Counted from the stretch's first letter, positions 35,157-43,288 are shown. The stretch is 64,000 nt of DNA from Nitrobacteraceae bacterium AZCC 1564 (GCA_036924835.1 JBAGRR010000001.1:5161001-5225000); one strand, 5' to 3'. Notes: generated by a model from the letters alone, not told the origin. Numbers and translations: made by a program.

Positions 35157-35234
35157 ATTGGCACCAAGTCGCAGTTCCCGGTGTGTCGTTGGCGCCGCAT
35201 GCGAAGCTGCGCGAGCGACGTAAACGACACGACG

Positions 35235-36641
35235 CTAACCCACCAGCTCGATCAGCCGTCCGCAATCCGCCAGCACGCGGTCTTTGTTGATGTTCGTGAC
35301 CCCGAGCAGTAATCCCTGCTGTTTGGAAGGCTGCGCATACCAGGATGAAAGAGGAGAGGGTGCAAGGCCCAAGGGGAGCGCACGCAAAGCGATGTCTCTA
35401 TCCGAAACGGAATGAGGAAGTTCGATCACGACGGCGAGCCCCGCCGTCGCTTTCACCTTCACGATGCCTCCTGCGACCTTATCAAGCGAATGAAGGAGAG
35501 CCTCTTTTCGTGCCGCATAGAGACGCTTCACGAGACGCAGATGGCGTAGGTAACACCCCTCGCGCAGTAAGTCCGCGACCGCGCGCTGCACGCCGGCGGC
35601 AGGCGCCGGTGCCAGACATGCGGCGACGTCGCCAAAGCGACGAACCAATTCCGCAGGCACCACCATAAAGCCGAGGCGAAGTGTCGGGCTGAGCGTCTTG
35701 CTGAAGCTCCCGATGTGGAGCACGCGCCCGCCATGATCAAGGGAAGCAAGAGCCGGCGCAGCGCGTCCGCTAAGCTGCAGCTCGCTCAGGTAATCGTCCT
35801 CAACGATCCAGGCGCCGTTCCGCTTCGCCCATTCCAGCAATGCGAGCCGCCGCGGGAGCGACAGCGTCATCCCGAGCGGTGCATGCTGCCCTGGTGTCAC
35901 AATGGCCAACGCGGCGTCGGCCGCAGCCCGTTCGCCAGCAGCAACATCCAACCCTTCCGCGTCCACCGGAATCGCTTTCACGTCGATCCCAACCAAGTTG
36001 AGCGCCGTGCGTGTCAGCGGAAACCCGGGCTCCTCGATCCAGGCTGTCTTCTTTTCCAGTTGAAGAGCTTGGATCACAAGACCGAGCGCACCGGAAAATC
36101 CACCCGTGATGAACACCTGAGATGGGCTGCAACGAATGCCGCGGGCGATGGCGAGGTAAGCGGCGAGCTCCTTGCGCAGGGCTGGATCGCCACGAGGATC
36201 AGGATAACTGACCGGCGCCATCACCGACTGTCGCGCTTCACGCGTCAGAACGCGCGACCACAGCTTGAACGGGAAGGCGTCCTGTGCAGGCACGCCCATT
36301 TGAAATGGAAGCGGCTTGGTCCCGAAGCCGTAATAAAAGATGTTCGGAAGGGGCGATGTCTCCGATGACAAGGCGGGGCCATCCGATTGGGCCGGACGCT
36401 CGGCGACATGCGTGCCTGCTGCTCCAAGGCCGATCGCGAATTGCTCGGCGATCAGTCGCTCGTAGGCCACGCGCACGGTGCCGCGGGAGACGCCAAGTTG
36501 AACCGCCAGATCCTGCCAGGAGGGCAACCTCGCGCCGGAAGCAAACCTTCCAGTCTCGATTGCCTCACGGATCGCCCGATAAATCTGATCGGTGAGCGGT
36601 ATTTTCTTGGAACGGTCGATTGCAATGGAAAGAGAAGTCAT
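35235..36641 (-). CDS. MocR/PdxR-type GntR-aminotransferase fusion regulator
   Basis: 468 residues. Residues 15-80 are a GntR winged HTH (LTDQIYRAIREAIETGRFAS, then LAVQLGVSRGTVRVAYERLI). Residues 110-468 are a fold-type I aminotransferase domain with the PLP lysine in HIGSFSKTLSPTLRLGF and the VFITGGFSGALGLV cofactor motif. Such proteins use PLP or an amine adduct as signal. It is divergent from the HD hydrolase and MFS genes, which it probably controls; GGTAC repeats at 36650 and 36674 in the shared promoter are candidate sites. Confidence 0.93.
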   Translation of the reverse strand: MTSLSIAIDRSKKIPLTDQIYRAIREAIETGRFASGARLPSWQDLAVQLGVSRGTVRVAYERLIAEQFAIGLGAAGTHVAERPAQSDGPALSSETSPLPNIFYYGFGTKPLPFQMGVPAQDAFPFKLWSRVLTREARQSVMAPVSYPDPRGDPALRKELAAYLAIARGIRCSPSQVFITGGFSGALGLVIQALQLEKKTAWIEEPGFPLTRTALNLVGIDVKAIPVDAEGLDVAAGERAAADAALAIVTPGQHAPLGMTLSLPRRLALLEWAKRNGAWIVEDDYLSELQLSGRAAPALASLDHGGRVLHIGSFSKTLSPTLRLGFMVVPAELVRRFGDVAACLAPAPAAGVQRAVADLLREGCYLRHLRLVKRLYAARKEALLHSLDKVAGGIVKVKATAGLAVVIELPHSVSDRDIALRALPLGLAPSPLSSWYAQPSKQQGLLLGVTNINKDRVLADCGRLIELVG

Positions 36642-36732
36642 CGCTCGATGGTACAGCCAGAATAGCCAATCTCGGTACTGTTTTATTTCAAGCCGGGCTC
36701 ATATTTCGATTTCTCAACGAAGGAGAAATCCA

Positions 36733-37401
36733 TTGACCAGCAATTCAAAGATGGCGAGCGGCGGCATTTCAGACTTGAAGATTCCTGACAGCCAGTTGGC
36801 GCGCGACGCGACGCAGTTCATACGCGATACGGAAAGCGACTTGCTGTTCTCCCATTCCACGCGGGTTTATTTTTGGGGTGGCTTGAGAGGACAGCAGACC
36901 GGCCTGAAGTTCGATCATGAACTGCTTTATGTCGCCGCCATGTTTCACGACATCGGCCTGACGAAGGGCTACGAGAAAAGCCAGCTTCGGTTCGAAGTGG
37001 ATGGTGCGAATGCAGCGCTCGAATTTCTGCGAGGCCATGGAATTTCCGAGAGGGATATCGGAACAGTCTGGACAGCCATCGCACTGCATACAACTCCGGG
37101 AATTCCTGAATTCATGGGGCCGGAAATCGCTCTGCTGCAGGTCGGTGCCGGAATGGATATCGCTGGGCGCGGGTATGAGACTTTCACGGATGAGCAGCGT
37201 CAGGCTGTCGTGGCTGCCTATCCACGTGGCAAGGACTTCGGAAACAAGGTCATCGATGCGTTCTATCATGGAATGAGGCATCGCCCCGCGAGCACGTTCG
37301 GTACGTTCAACGATGATTTTCTAGCGGCCAAGGATCCGACCTTTCAGCGCGTGGACATCTGCAGTGTCATCAGACACTCGCCCTGGGAGCACGAGCACTG
37401 A
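36733..37401 (+). CDS. HD domain hydrolase, cyanamide hydratase-like
   Basis: 222 residues. The HD metal motif is clear: an N-terminal His in FSHSTRVYFWG near 42, the HD pair in YVAAMFHDIGLTKG near 73, and His in TAIALHTTPGIPEFMGPE near 122. This arrangement matches the cyanamide hydratase/HDIG-type single-domain family. TTG 36733 is placed 8 bp after AAGGAG, which is better than ATG 36751. It is divergent from MocR and followed 5 bp later by an MFS pump. The substrate is unknown. Confidence 0.85.
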   Translation: MTSNSKMASGGISDLKIPDSQLARDATQFIRDTESDLLFSHSTRVYFWGGLRGQQTGLKFDHELLYVAAMFHDIGLTKGYEKSQLRFEVDGANAALEFLRGHGISERDIGTVWTAIALHTTPGIPEFMGPEIALLQVGAGMDIAGRGYETFTDEQRQAVVAAYPRGKDFGNKVIDAFYHGMRHRPASTFGTFNDDFLAAKDPTFQRVDICSVIRHSPWEHEH

Positions 37402-37406
37402 GAGAC

Positions 37407-38660
37407 TTGGCGAGCGCCAATCTCTCAGAACTAGCGTCTGCCGTAGATCACGCAAACATCAGATCGAGAAAACCAGTGGATCGCCGACTACTCATGCTGG
37501 CCATGGGCATGTTCGCCATGGGCACAGACAATTTTGTCGTCGCCGGAATCCTGCCGAGCGTCGCAGAAGCTCTCAACACATCCGCCAGCCTTGCGGGCCA
37601 GATGGTCACCATCTATGCGCTCTCCTTTGCCATCTTGGCGCCAGTGATGGCAGCTCTGACAGGCGGATGGCCGCGCAAAGCCTTGCTGGTCTCAGCGCTT
37701 GGCATTTTTGTTGTCGGCAACGCGATCAGCGCCGTTGCCACAGACCTCAACACGGTGCTGGCGAGCCGGGCCCTGGCCGGCCTTGGAGCGGCGATGTTCG
37801 CACCAACCGCCCTTGGTGTTGCAGCCTCTCTTGTTGGACACGAGCGCAGAGGCCGCGCGCTCTCCACTGTGTCAGCAGGTCTTGCCGGAGCGACAGCCCT
37901 CGGTGCTCCCTTAGGAACGTTTATCAGCGGGTATGGGAGCTGGCGCGCCACGCTCTGGTTTGTCGCGGTGCTCGGCGCGCTCGCAATGATCGGGCTAGGG
38001 CTGCTTTTGAAATCAGTGCCGCAGCCTAAAGCTATCCCGCTTCGCCAGAGGCTGGCGCCTCTTCACGATGGTCGCATTGCGTTGACACTCATGACGACAT
38101 TGTTTGCGTATGGCGGCCTTCTGATGGTCTACACCTACGCCGGCCTCGTGTTCGACCGTGTCACTGGCGGCGATGAACGCGTGCTCGCGGGGTTTCTGCT
38201 GTTCTGGGGCGTCGCCTCGACCATTGGCAACGCTCTCGCGGGTCACCTCGTCGACAAGTTCGAGAGCCGGAAGATTATCAATGGCGCGCTCGTGATCGCC
38301 ATTGTGAATTTTGGCTTGCTCCCCTGGACCTCCGCTCATCCCGTGACAGCCGCCGTCGCCTTCGCGGTTTGGGGTGCCTCTGGGTGGTGCCTGATGGTGC
38401 CTCAGCAACATCGGCTGGTGAAGACGGCGCCTCACGTTGCGCCGCTGCTGCTGGCCCTGAATAACACGGCGACCTATGGCGGCCTGGCGTGCTCCGGATT
38501 GCTCGGCGGCGTCGTGCTTCTGTTTATCGACCGCCACTCCCTCAGTCTCATTGGAGCCCTAGCGCTTATGATCGCTCTTCTGTTCGCGGAAGTCGCACAT
38601 GCGGCGATTGCGCGGCGTGCCCGGCAGGAGCGCGGGCCTGAAGCGATCGCCGAGATCTGA
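37407..38660 (+). CDS. MFS transporter, DHA1 family
   Basis: 417 residues with twelve helices. LLMLAMGMFAMGTDNFVVAG is the helix 1 signature of the DHA1 AraJ-like group, and ALTGGWPRKALLVSALG is the loop 2-3 region. It is co-directional with the HD hydrolase 5 bp upstream, so the pair may detoxify and export the same compound (inference). TTG 37407 gives the full frame; GTG 37476 (VDRRLLMLAMG) is also plausible. Confidence 0.9.
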   Translation: MASANLSELASAVDHANIRSRKPVDRRLLMLAMGMFAMGTDNFVVAGILPSVAEALNTSASLAGQMVTIYALSFAILAPVMAALTGGWPRKALLVSALGIFVVGNAISAVATDLNTVLASRALAGLGAAMFAPTALGVAASLVGHERRGRALSTVSAGLAGATALGAPLGTFISGYGSWRATLWFVAVLGALAMIGLGLLLKSVPQPKAIPLRQRLAPLHDGRIALTLMTTLFAYGGLLMVYTYAGLVFDRVTGGDERVLAGFLLFWGVASTIGNALAGHLVDKFESRKIINGALVIAIVNFGLLPWTSAHPVTAAVAFAVWGASGWCLMVPQQHRLVKTAPHVAPLLLALNNTATYGGLACSGLLGGVVLLFIDRHSLSLIGALALMIALLFAEVAHAAIARRARQERGPEAIAEI

Positions 38661-38738
38661 TGTCTCCGTTGATCACCACAGAATGCCCGATCGGTTTGAC
38701 CCCGTACGAAACACCCAGGAGATCCGCCAAAAGGACAC

Positions 38739-39113
38739 ATGACGATGCCAAAGACCCCAATCGCACCCGATGACGCGAACGATGTCATCATTCGCCGCGG
38801 GTTCGCCATTTTTCCGACTGAGATCGAAAGAGCGTTGCTGAGCCATCCGCTGGTGCGTGATGCGGCGGTCTTCGGCGCACCGGATCCTGAGTTGGGCCAG
38901 CGCGTGGCGGCCGTCGTGCAGTTGGAAGGTGATGGCGACGATGCGGCGATCGATAACATCCTAGGCGCCATTAGCGAGCAGCTTGCGGATCACAAAGTGC
39001 CGGAGCTGCTGGTGGCCGTTGACGCTGTGCCGCGCAACCCGCTCGGGAGGATCGATCGTCAGGCTTTGGCAGAAGTTGTTCTCGGCGTACCCGCTCAGCG
39101 ACGTTTGGAGTGA
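38739..39113 (+). CDS. Stand-alone AMP-binding enzyme C-terminal domain
   Basis: 124 residues that match only the small C-terminal domain of acyl-CoA/aryl-CoA ligases: DVIIRRGFAIFPTEIERALL, then SHPLVRDAAVFGAPDPELGQ and KVPELLVAVDAVPRNPLGRI. The large adenylating domain is absent. The A10 catalytic Lys (PRNxxGK) is Arg here (PRNPLGR). It has its own AAGGA and ATG 38739. It is either a ligase remnant or a re-started partner domain. Confidence 0.7.
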   Translation: MTMPKTPIAPDDANDVIIRRGFAIFPTEIERALLSHPLVRDAAVFGAPDPELGQRVAAVVQLEGDGDDAAIDNILGAISEQLADHKVPELLVAVDAVPRNPLGRIDRQALAEVVLGVPAQRRLE

Positions 39114-39140
39114 GAACTGGCGCTGGAGAATACAAGGCAG

Positions 39141-39234
39141 CTAACGGCTGTCCGTCGCCGCGACTTTTGAGGATGAGTTTTCGAATGTGACGCGAAACTA
39201 CGCGGGCAAGGGCGTACTGACCTACAATTGGTGA
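39141..39234 (+). pseudogene. Autotransporter barrel C-terminal fragment
   Basis: VAATFEDEFSNVTRNYAGKG, then VLTYNW and a stop match the last 26 residues of the barrels at 26416, 31250 and 34307. A one-base deletion upstream (AACGGCTGTCC against AACGGCTGGTCC) shifts the frame. There is no further homology before it. 39235-39547 holds no gene I can support. Confidence 0.75.
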
Positions 39235-39547
39235 GGCCCTATGACCGGATGCCGTGATTGGTCGGCTCATCGACAAGAAAACGATGCGGCAGCATATTGT
39301 CTGAACGCATCGATGAAGTTAGTTTAATTTTGTTTTCTGTCGGTTCTTCGAGTCTTTTGAATCTTCGATTTCGATGTTGTGATGGGTTGGGGCGCCTCAT
39401 CACAGCCTTCAGTGATCTTGCGAACATCAGTGACGTGAATTCCGCAGTCGCTCCAGAGGGGTGCGAGGATTTTCCAACATGTAATCTTGCCGCTCGGCAC
39501 GAGTGTGTTCTTAAGCCCGTTTATCATTCATTTTTGGGGGTATTGTC

Positions 39548-40117
39548 ATGAACTGGAAGGGTATTGTCGGAACGAGTTTCTCTGCGGACGATTTTGACGC
39601 CTATTGCCACGCTCTTTCGTGGTCGTCATGGCGTCCTACCTTTATCACGTTGCACAACACCGCCTCTCCAACGCTGGCGCAGCGCCCGAATGGATTCACA
39701 AGTCAGCACATCCGTAATCTGGAGAAGTACTATCGCGATGAGATGAAATGGAAGGCGGGGCCGCATTTGTTCGTGGACGACAAGCAGATTTGGGTTTTTA
39801 CGCCTCTGACGATGTCGGGCACTCATTCCCCGTGCTTCAACAAGCTTTCTCTCGGTGTCGAAATGTTGGGTGACTATAGCAAAGAGTCATTCACGACCGG
39901 ACGTGGGTTGAAGGTGCAAAAGAACGCAGTTGCTGCGGTCGCGTCGCTTTCAGCGGTGCTGGGGCTGCCGCCGGAATCCCTCCGCCTGCATAAGGAGGAT
40001 CGGTGCACCAGCCATGATTGTCCGGGAAAGAACGTGAACAAGAAAGCATTCGTCGACGCTGTGATCGAATGCCTGCAAGTACGCCATGGGGGCGGACACA
40101 TGGATGAGGTTGCTTGA
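39548..40117 (+). CDS. N-acetylmuramoyl-L-alanine amidase (Amidase_2/PGRP fold)
   Basis: 189 residues with no signal peptide. Amidase_2 motifs: FITLHNTASPT gives zinc ligand H36, and LHKEDRCTSHDCPGKNV gives H148 and C158 with AmpD-like spacing. KAGPHLFVDDKQIWVFTPLT and NKLSLGVEMLGDY are typical core strands. It should cleave the amide bond between MurNAc and the stem peptide. Phage endolysins and AmpD look like this. It precedes a lipoprotein and two unknown genes in the same direction. Confidence 0.88.
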   Translation: MNWKGIVGTSFSADDFDAYCHALSWSSWRPTFITLHNTASPTLAQRPNGFTSQHIRNLEKYYRDEMKWKAGPHLFVDDKQIWVFTPLTMSGTHSPCFNKLSLGVEMLGDYSKESFTTGRGLKVQKNAVAAVASLSAVLGLPPESLRLHKEDRCTSHDCPGKNVNKKAFVDAVIECLQVRHGGGHMDEVA

Positions 40118-40393
40118 ATCCCCTGCCGGAGTTTAGTCGCCGTTTGGCGCTGACGGGTGTCCCCCGGCGGCTAAACCAGTAGACGCCCCGCATGGTCTCC
40201 TGACTCGACGGGAGGCCATCGGAGGCCGAGCCTTTGCTTGGCGTGGCAGAAATGGCTTGGCGTGACAAAAATGCAACGATCAGTTGTAAAGCTAAAAAGC
40301 CATTCGCTTAAGTCGATCTTTCTGATTGCGGTTGTTGCTTGGAAGATCTGTAGTTGCACCTGACCCGAGAGGCAGTTTTCGTCTCACATCAGA

Positions 40394-40435
40394 TTATCCG
40401 GATGGGATTATCCGGATGAGCTTATCCTGATGAGG
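40394..40435. repeat. Three 14-bp iteron-like direct repeats
   Basis: TTATCCGGATGGGA, TTATCCGGATGAGC and TTATCCTGATGAGG follow each other without gaps, 47 bp before the lipoprotein GTG. Their position suggests a binding array for an unknown regulator. The rest of 40118-40481 has no gene I can support. Confidence 0.65.
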
Positions 40436-40481
40436 GTCCAATTTTTTATGACGACGTTCTTATTTTTGAGACAGGTTTACT

Positions 40482-40991
40482 GTGAGAAAGTTCGCAGTCT
40501 CTTTTGTTTTATTGTTTTTCCTGCAGTCGTGCGGTCCGCTGATTTCGGACTACAGCATCGACGCCTACAAAAACGCCACCACCCTGAAAGCTGAAACGGA
40601 AGCGCTGGTCAACAAATCCGGCCAGCCTTACGCGAGCTTGAAGAATGAGATCGACGCCCACACCACCAAGATCAATGCGGCTTACGAGTTCTCGGCCGGG
40701 TTGCCTTACAATTCATTATCGACACAGCAGTGGCAAATCCTGCGCGATCCGGACGGTGCGCTCTATGGCTGGTTCGTGAAGTACTGGAAGCAACAGGGCA
40801 CCGTCAGTCCGGTCTTCAGGGCGGAGTTCAGGCAACAATTGAACGATGCCTACGACGCGATCATTTGCCTTGAAGCCAACAAGAAAGCCGCAGCCGCTTG
40901 CCATCCGGCTGCAGTCGCTGCTGCGGAATCAGCCGGAGGCGGATCGGGGGCAGCAAACAACGTGGCCAAATCTGCGCAAAAGCGACAGTAG
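40482..40991 (+). CDS. Lipoprotein, unknown function
   Basis: 169 residues with a lipoprotein signal: RKFAVSFVLLFFLQSC, lipobox LQSC at residue 17. The mature chain is helical with LKAETEALVNKSGQPYASLK, WQILRDPDGALYGWFVKYWK and a low-complexity Ala/Gly/Ser tail. GTG start at 40482. I do not recognise a domain. It is followed 13 bp later by the 41005 gene, so it is part of the same operon. Confidence 0.65.
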   Translation: MRKFAVSFVLLFFLQSCGPLISDYSIDAYKNATTLKAETEALVNKSGQPYASLKNEIDAHTTKINAAYEFSAGLPYNSLSTQQWQILRDPDGALYGWFVKYWKQQGTVSPVFRAEFRQQLNDAYDAIICLEANKKAAAACHPAAVAAAESAGGGSGAANNVAKSAQKRQ

Positions 40992-41004
40992 ATGAGGAGG
41001 GGCC

Positions 41005-41337
41005 ATGAGCAAATTTTCCGAGTTTGAAGAAGGCGTCCTGAGCGGCGCCAAGGATCTGGCAGTGGGAACGCTGAAGGACCTGGCGACGATCATCGAAGAC
41101 GATGCCAATGCATTTCTGAAAAGCTCTGCGGAGAAGCTCAAGCGCTGGACGCGCATGCTTGCGAAGGAGCAAATCACGCGCGCCGAGTTTACAGCGCTGG
41201 TTGAAAGCCAACGAGCCTTGGCCACCCTTGAGGGGCTTACTCACGCAGGCATCGCAGCCGCTTCATTGCAGCGACTGCGTGACAAGCTGATAGACCTTGT
41301 CATCGATACAGCCTTCAAAACCTTTCTTCCCATTTAG
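41005..41337 (+). CDS. Uncharacterised helical protein
   Basis: 110 residues, mostly predicted helix: FEEGVLSGAKDLAVGTLKDL, then FLKSSAEKLKRWTRMLAKEQ and ALVESQRALATLEGLTHAGI. There is no signal peptide or membrane segment. ATG 41005 follows GAGGAGGGG. The stop is 17 bp before the next start. Unknown family; it belongs to the amidase/lipoprotein cassette by position. Confidence 0.6.
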   Translation: MSKFSEFEEGVLSGAKDLAVGTLKDLATIIEDDANAFLKSSAEKLKRWTRMLAKEQITRAEFTALVESQRALATLEGLTHAGIAAASLQRLRDKLIDLVIDTAFKTFLPI

Positions 41338-41354
41338 TGAATGAGGATCTTTGC

Positions 41355-42041
41355 GTGCGTTTCATTTTTAGAGCGATAGCTGTTGTTCCGTTATTCGTTC
41401 CGCTTACGGCGTTTGCAGATCCCGTCCAGGATGAAATTTTCAGGCTTGTTCGCGAACAGGATCATATCGTCATTGAGCCAAGCTCGAACGTCTACAAGCC
41501 CGGCGCGTTCGTTGCGCGAAGGCTCTACGATCCGAACGAAGCGGTGGTTTCGACGACGAAGCTGAGTTTTCTTTGCACGCCTGAATACTCGACTGACAAG
41601 ATCGATGCCCAGGCCATTCGCGTATCGATCGCTTCAAGTTTGTTTGGGACGATTGTTCTCGACAAGGACACTGTCAGTCGCAAGCTTCAGATGCCCAGGA
41701 CAGCGGATTTTGCGGAGAGCGTCTCAGTGCGCATACTGGATCAGGCAATGGTGCAATACTCGGATCAGCACTTGAAGGAAATCAAGGACAATCTCGGTCC
41801 CGTTTGCAAAAGCTCCCTTCAAGCCGGAATCGCGGCTCAAAATGCCTATCAAATCACGAGCGTCTACGAGGCCCGTGTTCAATATGAAGTGCGATTTCGG
41901 CCTACCCAGACCGAGCAAGCAAAGAGCGATATCCGCAAGGAACTCAGACGGCTTGGTACATCGATCCTCGAATGGGATTCAGAGGTGGTGAGGGGGGAAG
42001 TCAGCGTCTACGGAATCGCGTGGAGAAAAATTGGGAGCTAG
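41355..42041 (+). CDS. Exported protein, unknown function, stop codon supplied by a palindromic element
   Basis: 228 residues with a signal peptide (FIFRAIAVVPLFVPLTAFAD). The mature chain is mixed alpha/beta with LSFLCTPEYSTDKIDAQAIR, SVRILDQAMVQYSDQHLKEI and a late YEVRFRPTQTEQAKSDIR. GTG 41355 is chosen (GAGGAT 7 bp upstream); GTG 41337 overlaps the previous stop. Its TAG (42039-42041) is part of the CTAG that opens the palindromic element, so the natural end may have been trimmed. Confidence 0.6.
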   Translation: MRFIFRAIAVVPLFVPLTAFADPVQDEIFRLVREQDHIVIEPSSNVYKPGAFVARRLYDPNEAVVSTTKLSFLCTPEYSTDKIDAQAIRVSIASSLFGTIVLDKDTVSRKLQMPRTADFAESVSVRILDQAMVQYSDQHLKEIKDNLGPVCKSSLQAGIAAQNAYQITSVYEARVQYEVRFRPTQTEQAKSDIRKELRRLGTSILEWDSEVVRGEVSVYGIAWRKIGS

Positions 42042-42202
42042 TGTCCCGATTCCGAAGTTCGCATCATTCCGCTGCACCTTCGTTTGCGAACTTCGGAATG
42101 GAAGGACACTAGCAAGTTATTAATCTAGTGTGGCTTTGGTTCAGAAGTCCGCATTCCGGACTCGCCGCACGAATGACGCGGACTTCTGAACCGCCACACT
42201 AA
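42038..42202. repeat. Composite CTAG palindromic element between convergent genes
   Basis: Hairpin 1 (42038-42112): CTAGTGTCCCGATTCCGAAG, ending ...GGACACTAG. Linker CAAGTTATTAAT (12 nt). Hairpin 2 (42125-42202): CTAGTGTGGCTTTGGTTCAG, ending ...CCACACTAAG. The left CTAG forms the stop of the 41355 gene. The right end CTA (42199-42201) is the TAG stop of the minus-strand gene at 42199. Confidence 0.9.
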
Positions 42203-42513
42203 GTTTTGATGTAATCTTTGATGAGCGTAACGAAGGCGCCAAAGTAGAAGCCGACAATGACCCCGCCCCAGTTCGCGAGAACCTCCGGCATCTTCGCCTC
42301 CGTACCGTTAGCGGCGTTGCGTAGTGCAATGAAAATCACGCCGCCTATCACAAGCAAAGCGATGGCTCCGCTGATCAGAAAGCCGACATACACCAGGCGA
42401 AATACGAGTTCGTTTTTCCGATCCAGGGCCGCTTGGGAAAGCGGGCTGACTGGTGCTTGCGCTTGATCAGAAGAGGGATTAGCCGGTGCTTGCGCTTGGT
42501 CGACGTCGGACAT
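42199..42513 (-). CDS. Small two-helix membrane protein, holin-like in layout
   Basis: 104 residues. The N terminus has a duplicated DQAQAP motif (DQAQAPANPSSDQAQAPVSP). Two hydrophobic segments follow: FRLVYVGFLISGAIALLVIG (about 45-68) and WGGVIVGFYFGAFVTLIKDY (about 84-103). Size and topology resemble phage holins, but no family match is claimed. ATG 42513 fits better than the longer frame through the pyrimidine tract upstream. It converges on the amidase cassette. Confidence 0.55.
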   Translation of the reverse strand: MSDVDQAQAPANPSSDQAQAPVSPLSQAALDRKNELVFRLVYVGFLISGAIALLVIGGVIFIALRNAANGTEAKMPEVLANWGGVIVGFYFGAFVTLIKDYIKT

Positions 42514-42540
42514 GAAATCACCTTGTGAGAGAATGCTTGC

Positions 42541-42620
42541 AAGGAAAGTTGGAAGTGGAAAGTTAGAAGAGAAAAGTTGGAAGAGAAAAGTTTGGAGAAG
42601 AAAGAGAGACGGGAGAGAAA
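42541..42620 (+). repeat. Polypurine tract with imperfect tandem repeats
   Basis: An almost pure A/G stretch made of units like GTTGGAAGAGAAAA and GGAAAGTTGGAAGT upstream of the small membrane gene. It is pyrimidine-only on the gene strand. It can form triplex or slipped structures and would make a hypervariable leader. Confidence 0.6.
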
Positions 42621-42786
42621 GTACAATCTGGAAACGCAAAAAAAGTATGATCAACTTTGAGTGCCTGTCAAGGATAGCTCCTTGCTATCGCGGATGCTTG
42701 GACGAGTTTTTTTCCGCCGGGCACACTTTCATGATCAGCTCTCGCGCGCGGCTGAGTTAAGTTGGCGAACAGCAATACCTCTTTTT

Positions 42787-43259
42787 GTGAACGGTGCCGC
42801 GCATTCAGCTCTGCGCTCACATCGGCTCTGCGCTCACAAGGCATCCGCCGAAGTGCGCTAGTGTCCCGAATCCAAAGTTCGCCTCATGGTGTCGCGCGCT
42901 CCGTAGCGAACTTTGGATTCGAGAGGACACTAATATCCCGATTCCGAAGTTCGCACGGGCTGGCGGCTTGCTCGGATGCGAACTTCGGAATCAAAGGGAC
43001 ATTAGCAAGCCCACGATTCTCGTGCCGCTTTTGGATTTGAAGTTCTTCATCGAGCTTGCGGCCTCACCCGGAAGAACTTCAAATCCGCGGCACTAGTAAA
43101 TTTATGATTCTAGTGTGGTTCGGGTTCAGAAGTTCGCTGGAAAGGAAAAATCGGGCGAACTTCTGAACCACCACACTAGCTCAACGGGCTGCAATATTCG
43201 ATGAATTCCCTGACGTCACCCGCAGCGACGCGGGGAAGGGTGTGCTGCAGTACAATTGG
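42787..43259 (+). pseudogene. Autotransporter barrel fragment split by palindromic elements
   Basis: 42787-42861 reads VNGAAHSALRSHRLCAHKAS and AEVR, against VNGAALASDSALTTASAEVR in the intact barrels. 43180-43259 continues with CTCAACGG and then FDEFPDVTRSDAGKGVLQYN and W. Intact copies read GTGCGCTGGCTCAACGG; here GTGCG is followed by a CTAG-bounded array (42858-43179) and then CTCAACGG. The remnant therefore records the exact insertion point. Confidence 0.85.
42858..43179. repeat. Array of four CTAG palindromes inserted in the autotransporter remnant
   Basis: Hairpins at 42858-42933 (GAATCCAAAGTTCGC stem), 42930-43005 (GATTCCGAAGTTCGC), 43019-43095 (GGATTTGAAGTTCTTC) and 43109-43179 (GGTTCAGAAGTTCGC). 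The last three are joined by 13-nt linkers (CAAGCCCACGATT, TAAATTTATGATT). Stem sequences differ but each arm is matched by its own complement. Confidence 0.9.
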
Positions 43260-43288
43260 CAGGAACGCATGGACGACCGGCTGGCCAC

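Noticed and set aside
42199-42654. The longer N terminus of the small membrane gene, reading through the pyrimidine tract
   Set aside because: It would encode a low-complexity Phe/Leu/Ser stretch without a ribosome binding site; ATG 42513 gives a compact protein.
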